A DNA stretch of 8,171 nt, taken from Flavobacteriaceae bacterium (lineage in GTDB: Bacteria > Bacteroidota > Bacteroidia > Flavobacteriales > Flavobacteriaceae). Of the stretch, positions 3,787 through 8,171 are shown piece after piece. The notes beneath the pieces are model-generated. The model did not search any database and was not told where the DNA came from. It saw only the letters and a program-made list of their open reading frames with translations. The position numbers and the translations under genes are program-made. Positions within the stretch are counted from its first letter, which is position 1; each line of letters opens with the position of its first letter. Location: contig JALWYP010000050.1 in the NCBI GenBank assembly GCA_026992695.1, positions 1 to 8,171 on the forward strand. The letters run 5' to 3'.

Positions 3787-6504
3787 ATGAACAAACTCAC
3801 ATATATACTTTTTCTTATCCTTTCTACAACAATCTTTGCTCAAGAAGTAGAAATTAACGGAACCATTAACGACGATACCGGAAAACCTTTAGAAATGGCT
3901 AATGTAATTGCCACAGATAAAGAGTCGGGTGCAATCGAGTCGTATGCTATTTCTAACTACGAAGGGCGTTACAGGTTGCATTTACCGGCAGACAAAACCT
4001 TTGTTTTAAAAGCTAGTTTTCTTGGCTACGAAACCGTAGAAAAAGAGGTTAACACATCTTCAAATACCTCTAATCTCGATATAACATTCACCCTAAACCC
4101 AAAAGCAGACCAATTAGAAGGCGTAGAGATTGTTTACGAAATGCCAGTTACCGTAAAAGGCGATACCATAGTTTACAACGCCGATTCTTTTACAGATGGT
4201 ACCGAACGAAAATTGGGCGATGTAATGAAAAAACTTCCCGGCGTTGAAATTAATGACGAGGGCGAAATTCAAGTAGAAGGAAAAACCGTAAACAAAGTAA
4301 TGGTAGAAGGAAAAGATTTTTTTGACGGCGACTCAAAACTCGCTACTAAAAACATTCCGGCAGACGCGGTAGATAAGGTTCAGGTATTACGAAATTATAA
4401 TGAAGTTGACCAAATGCGAGGCTTAGGAAACGATCAAGATAACATTGCCATTAACATTAAACTCAAAGAAGGTAAAAAGAATTTTTGGTTTGGTGAAGTT
4501 ACTGCCGGAGGAGGTTTTTCTGAAGGTCAAGGACGCTATTTGGCACACCCTAAATTATTTTATTACAACCCAAAATACAGCTTAAACTTTATAACCGATT
4601 TTAACAACGTTGGCGAAGTTCCGTTTACGTGGCGCGACTATTTTAAATTTACCGGTGGATTTAGAAATTTTAATCGCGGTACTTCCTTTTCAATTCGATC
4701 TAGCGATTTAGGTTTTGCCCTTACACAAAACAACAGAGCCAAAGCATTAGAATCTAAATTCTTTGCCGGAAACTTTAGCTGGCAAACTTCAAAATCATTA
4801 GACCTTAGCGGTTTTGCAATTCTTTCAGATAATAAAACCAATATGGTTACCAATACGCTAACACAATATATTGTTTCAAATACTACCGAAGATAAAACCA
4901 GCAATAACAAATTACGAAGCAAATTAGGAATGCTAAAATTAAGCGGTGTATATAAACCCAATGCCGATTTTCAATTGGATTATGATGTCCTGTTAAAAAC
5001 CTCGAAACAAACCGAGGACGATAATACCCTTTCGGTTTTTAACAACAACTCCAATACCATTTTAGAAACAAAAGAAAACAATCCGGTTTCTGTAAACCAA
5101 AACATAAATGTGTATTATACCTTAAACGATAAAAACATCTTTGCAGTACAAATGCAACACCTTTTTCAAGACGAAGATCCGTTTTATCAAGCTGTTACGC
5201 AATTATTTCCGTTTCAAGGGGTGCTTCCTTTAAACAATAATCAAACTGCTTTTAACATCAATCAAGACAAAAATATTAAAACCAATAAACTGGATGCTAC
5301 GGTAGATTATTACTACGTAATAAATAATAAAAGTAATATAAACCTCACCTTGGGAAACACCTATAGCAATCAAAAATTTAACTCGCAAATTTTTCAAATT
5401 TTAGACGATAATACAACGCTTCCTTTTACCGAATCTCCTCCTGTTGAAGGAGAAATATTTCCGTTAAAAAATGATGTGAAATTTCGTTTTAACGATGTGT
5501 TTTTAGGTTTGCATTACAAAGTAAAAACCGGAAAGTTTATTTTTACTCCGGGTGTTTCATTGCATAATTATAGTTTAAAAAACGAGCAATTAGGAACTTC
5601 TGTTTCGCAAAACAACTGGAATCTTTTTCCGGATTTAGATGTTTTATTACAACTCAAAAAAAGTGAATCGCTAAGTTTTAATTACCAAGTAACTGCCCAA
5701 TATACCGATGTAAACAACTACGCCGAAGCCTTTGTATTTAATAACTACAACCGCCTTTTTAGAGGAAACCGAAATTTAGAAAATTCGCTTTCACACACTT
5801 ATAATTTACGATATTTTAGTTTTAATATGTTTAATTACACCAACATTCACGGTAATTTAAGCTATTCAAAAAGATTAAATGGATTTAAAAACCAAACCGC
5901 AATTGTAGCCATTAATCAAGTAAGCACAATTGCAAACATAGAAAGTAATTTTCCGGACGAAACTTTCTCGGGATTTGTAGGCTTTAGTAAACGGGTTAAA
6001 AAAATTCAGTTTAAGCTCAATGCAAATTTAGCTTACAACAATGCATATAATACCATTAATACAATTGTTCGGAAAAGCAAAAGTTTTACCCAAAGTTATC
6101 GCAGTAGTATTTTGAGTAATTTTAATAACATACCCAATTTTGAAGTTGGTTACCGCTTAAGTGTTAATAATTATGATAATGGCGGACTTAAACAAACCTT
6201 TTACACACACCGCCCGTTTATTAATGTAGATTACTCTTTTTTGAAAAACTTTACATTTACGGCAGATTATAATTATTACAACTATACAAATAAGACTAAA
6301 ACGGTAGATAACTCCTATGCTTTTTTAGATGCTACCTTGTTTTACCAAAAAGGGGAAAGCCCTTGGGAATTTAGCATTCAAGCAACAAACATCTTAGATA
6401 CAAAATTTATTAATAACGATAGTTTTAACGAGCAGTTTAACAGTACATCTCAATATTTTGTGCTTCCCAGAATAGTAATGTTTGTGATTAAATACGATTT
6501 ATAA
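3787..6504 (+). CDS. Outer-membrane beta-barrel protein with carboxypeptidase-regulatory-like and plug domains (TonB-receptor-like)
   Basis: The 905-aa product is chosen from the ATG at 3787 because it directly precedes a signal peptide (MNKLTYILFLILSTTIFAQ, residues 1-19). An in-frame ATG at 3736 would add 17 residues translated largely from a heptamer repeat. Residues 21-104 form a carboxypeptidase-regulatory-like beta-sandwich (INGTINDDTGKPLEMANV... GYETVEKEV). Residues about 118-226 resemble a TonB-receptor plug (KGDTIVYNADSF, LGDVMKKLPGVEI, GKDFFDGD). From about 230 to the end, repeated aromatic-rich amphipathic strands indicate a large beta-barrel of the kind paired with GLPGLI proteins. 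It ends in IVMFVIKYDL, so the last residue is Leu instead of the usual terminal aromatic. I see no clear TonB box. The substrate is unknown; a role in uptake or surface assembly is inferred. The stop codon is 3 bp from that of the convergent hydroxylase gene. Confidence 0.85.
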   Translation: MNKLTYILFLILSTTIFAQEVEINGTINDDTGKPLEMANVIATDKESGAIESYAISNYEGRYRLHLPADKTFVLKASFLGYETVEKEVNTSSNTSNLDITFTLNPKADQLEGVEIVYEMPVTVKGDTIVYNADSFTDGTERKLGDVMKKLPGVEINDEGEIQVEGKTVNKVMVEGKDFFDGDSKLATKNIPADAVDKVQVLRNYNEVDQMRGLGNDQDNIAINIKLKEGKKNFWFGEVTAGGGFSEGQGRYLAHPKLFYYNPKYSLNFITDFNNVGEVPFTWRDYFKFTGGFRNFNRGTSFSIRSSDLGFALTQNNRAKALESKFFAGNFSWQTSKSLDLSGFAILSDNKTNMVTNTLTQYIVSNTTEDKTSNNKLRSKLGMLKLSGVYKPNADFQLDYDVLLKTSKQTEDDNTLSVFNNNSNTILETKENNPVSVNQNINVYYTLNDKNIFAVQMQHLFQDEDPFYQAVTQLFPFQGVLPLNNNQTAFNINQDKNIKTNKLDATVDYYYVINNKSNINLTLGNTYSNQKFNSQIFQILDDNTTLPFTESPPVEGEIFPLKNDVKFRFNDVFLGLHYKVKTGKFIFTPGVSLHNYSLKNEQLGTSVSQNNWNLFPDLDVLLQLKKSESLSFNYQVTAQYTDVNNYAEAFVFNNYNRLFRGNRNLENSLSHTYNLRYFSFNMFNYTNIHGNLSYSKRLNGFKNQTAIVAINQVSTIANIESNFPDETFSGFVGFSKRVKKIQFKLNANLAYNNAYNTINTIVRKSKSFTQSYRSSILSNFNNIPNFEVGYRLSVNNYDNGGLKQTFYTHRPFINVDYSFLKNFTFTADYNYYNYTNKTKTVDNSYAFLDATLFYQKGESPWEFSIQATNILDTKFINNDSFNEQFNSTSQYFVLPRIVMFVIKYDL

Positions 6505-6507
6505 CAA

Positions 6508-8171
6508 CTACAACAATTGCAATCCGTTTTCAATTAAATGCGCAATTTTGGGTTTTTCTTTTTGTAAATTTTGGAGATGCTTTAGTACTTCGTTGTTTTT
6601 AGTAAGTTCATAAATTTCTAACGGAAGCAACCAATCTTCGGGAAAATCTTTTTTTACTTGCCGAAAAACAGAAAGTAACATCGTAAAATCGGTTTCGTTT
6701 TGTTCTCTAAAATTTTTAACCGAAGCATAGAGTTTGTTTAACTCATTTTCTTTTTGAGAAATTCGGGGTTTTATGGTCGTTACTTCACTGGGCTTTTGTA
6801 AAATAGGAAACGAACGAAAATCGGCTGCTCCGGCATACGCCGAGATAATTTCTTTACCTACTGCCATATCAAAATTTCCCATTTCGGGAGAAAACAGCAC
6901 CTCGTCACCGTATTTTACCCAACAATTAGTAAACTGTATAAGCATTAATTTTCCGTTAAGGTTTCGTATTCCGGTAACGTTTAAACCTTCAACTGTAATA
7001 CCGCTTTCAAATTCAAAAGCAATGGGTTTTCCATCGTAAAAATTATAGGCTTGCAAATCGCGAGGTCCCATATCTTCAATTGCAAGATTAATCCCTTTTA
7101 ATTTTCCCAACGGGGAGCTAAATCCGTGTTTGTGTGTTTCCACACCATGACCAATTACTTCTTTTTCACGATACGAAAGTGCGGTAGAACCTTCGGTTTT
7201 AAAAAAGATTACATCGTTATCTTCGTTTTTAATCATTTTGGTAAACACACCCGAAATTTGAAGTCCCGTACTTAGCTCAATGGTTCCTATTTGCTTAGAA
7301 TCTATTAATTTTTGTAAGCCTCGCCAACCTCCTTTTCGCAGAGCCATAGTATTGGCAAATTCTTCCAACACTTCTTGTAAATACGCAAAATCGGGTGTTA
7401 CGTATAATTGCGGTTGCGGTTTAGTAATATCAAAATCTTGATACGCCGCTTGAATAGAATACGGTATTTTTTTTACTTCGGGTTTTAAACACCATTCGCT
7501 TTCGCCAATAGAAGAAAGCAGACCGGCTCCGTATATCTTCGGATTGTCTAACGAGCCAACTAAGCCGTATTCTACCGTCCACCAATGTAAATTCCGGATT
7601 AATGCCATTTCTGACGGTGTTACTTTTTTATTTTGCAATCGGGCGACTTCTTTTTCGGCTTTTTGTATTTCATTTTCAGAAATTCCTTCGGCTTCTTTTA
7701 AAATAGAAAGCTTTCTTACGGCTTCATACAACTCTTGGTCGTGCGCACCGGTAATGGCTTTGGCTCCTATCTCACCAAATCGACGTAAATACTCTGCATA
7801 ATCTGGACTAGCAATAATAGGTGCGTGTCCGGCTGCTTCATGTATTATATCGGGAGCAGGTGTATATTCTATATTTTCGAGTTGCCTAATATCAGCGGCA
7901 ATTACCAAAACCTTGTAGGCTTGAAATTCCATAAACGCATTGGGTGGTATAAAACCATCTACGGCAACCGCCGCCCAACCTATTTCCTTCAAAATACGGT
8001 TCATCCCGTACATAGACGGAATGCTGTCGACTGAAATTCCTGTTTTCTTTAACCCTTCTACATAGCTCTCGTGAGCTACTTTGCTTAAAAATGCAAGGTT
8101 TTTTCGCATCACATAGCGCCAGACCGCCTGATTAACAGGCGTATAATCCTCATAGTTTTGAGGTTTTATAT
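6508..8171 (-). CDS. Phenylalanine-4-hydroxylase-type aromatic amino acid hydroxylase, long form, 5'-truncated
   Basis: The frame stays open to the right edge. Upstream of the GTG at 8110-8112 it still encodes family sequence (IKPQNYEDYTPVNQAVWRYV), so the true start lies outside the window and neither that GTG nor the adjacent ATG is the start. Family enzymes use non-haem Fe(II), tetrahydropterin and O2 to turn phenylalanine into tyrosine in the cytosol. Numbering from the GTG, PDIIHEAAGH gives the iron ligands His91 and His96, FGEIG is at 112-116, and WWTVEYGL supplies the third ligand Glu181. The His96-Glu181 spacing is 85 residues against about 40 in classical enzymes, so about 45 charged helical residues (about 124-166) are inserted. 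Residues 275-534 extend beyond the catalytic core: two similar beta-rich repeats (about 278-320 and 366-407) and a helical end. Long forms of this enzyme are known in bacteria; the extension's role is unknown to me. Tyrosine specificity is likely but not proven. Confidence 0.9.
   Translation of the reverse strand, partial: IKPQNYEDYTPVNQAVWRYVMRKNLAFLSKVAHESYVEGLKKTGISVDSIPSMYGMNRILKEIGWAAVAVDGFIPPNAFMEFQAYKVLVIAADIRQLENIEYTPAPDIIHEAAGHAPIIASPDYAEYLRRFGEIGAKAITGAHDQELYEAVRKLSILKEAEGISENEIQKAEKEVARLQNKKVTPSEMALIRNLHWWTVEYGLVGSLDNPKIYGAGLLSSIGESEWCLKPEVKKIPYSIQAAYQDFDITKPQPQLYVTPDFAYLQEVLEEFANTMALRKGGWRGLQKLIDSKQIGTIELSTGLQISGVFTKMIKNEDNDVIFFKTEGSTALSYREKEVIGHGVETHKHGFSSPLGKLKGINLAIEDMGPRDLQAYNFYDGKPIAFEFESGITVEGLNVTGIRNLNGKLMLIQFTNCWVKYGDEVLFSPEMGNFDMAVGKEIISAYAGAADFRSFPILQKPSEVTTIKPRISQKENELNKLYASVKNFREQNETDFTMLLSVFRQVKKDFPEDWLLPLEIYELTKNNEVLKHLQNLQKEKPKIAHLIENGLQLL

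Noticed and set aside
4638..4961. 107-codon antisense frame inside the barrel gene, and similar plus-strand frames inside the hydroxylase (6773-7039, 7544-7801, 7825-8034)
   Set aside because: All are shadows of strongly supported genes, with no family resemblance and no start-site signal.
8107..8112. GTG/ATG as the start of the hydroxylase gene
   Set aside because: The frame continues upstream to the window edge and encodes family sequence (YTPVNQAVWRYV), so the gene is truncated by the window rather than starting here.

Overview
The window looks like chromosomal DNA of a Flavobacteriia-type Bacteroidota (inference). It is strongly AT-rich and lacks Shine-Dalgarno sites. Exported proteins have short signal peptides ending in AQ or GQ. 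The gene families are typical of that group: an S46 dipeptidyl-peptidase, a GLPGLI protein paired with a carboxypeptidase-regulatory-like outer-membrane barrel, and a long-form aromatic amino acid hydroxylase. One promoter candidate fits the Bacteroidota -7 motif TAnnTTTG. No tRNA, rRNA, CRISPR, phage gene or transposase was seen.

Layout. 1-211 (-) is the N-terminus of an S46 peptidase that runs off the left edge. Its start codon is only 27 bp from the divergent gene at 239-1024 (+), a YafV/Nit2-type nitrilase-fold amidase interrupted by an in-frame TGA at codon 54, shortly followed by a run of 15 A. At 1136-2529 (-) a secreted protein of unknown function and a deoxynucleoside kinase form a two-gene operon. 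A 243-bp divergent regulatory region (2530-2772) follows. It holds twin 13-bp palindromes, a -7 box and a 71-nt hairpin that would lie in the 5' leader of the next operon. 2773-6504 (+) encodes a GLPGLI-family exported protein and a 905-aa outer-membrane beta-barrel protein, probably co-transcribed and working together at the cell surface. 6508-8171 (-) is a 5'-truncated phenylalanine-4-hydroxylase-type enzyme with an insert in its catalytic domain and a long C-terminal extension. Its end lies 3 bp from the end of the barrel gene.

The most unusual non-coding feature is a pair of intergenic elements, each 130 bp (1012-1141 and 3637-3766). Both are built from degenerate 7-bp units, and the unit families occur in the same order and orientation: ATTG-type, then GAATTAT-type, ACTCAC-type, ACTGAAG/ACTGCC-type, then two ACTAAAA. 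The elements reach into the ends of neighbouring genes. The first contains the stop codons of both convergent genes, and the second creates a false upstream start for the barrel gene. This dispersed heptamer element, the interrupted amidase and the leader hairpin are the points most worth following up.
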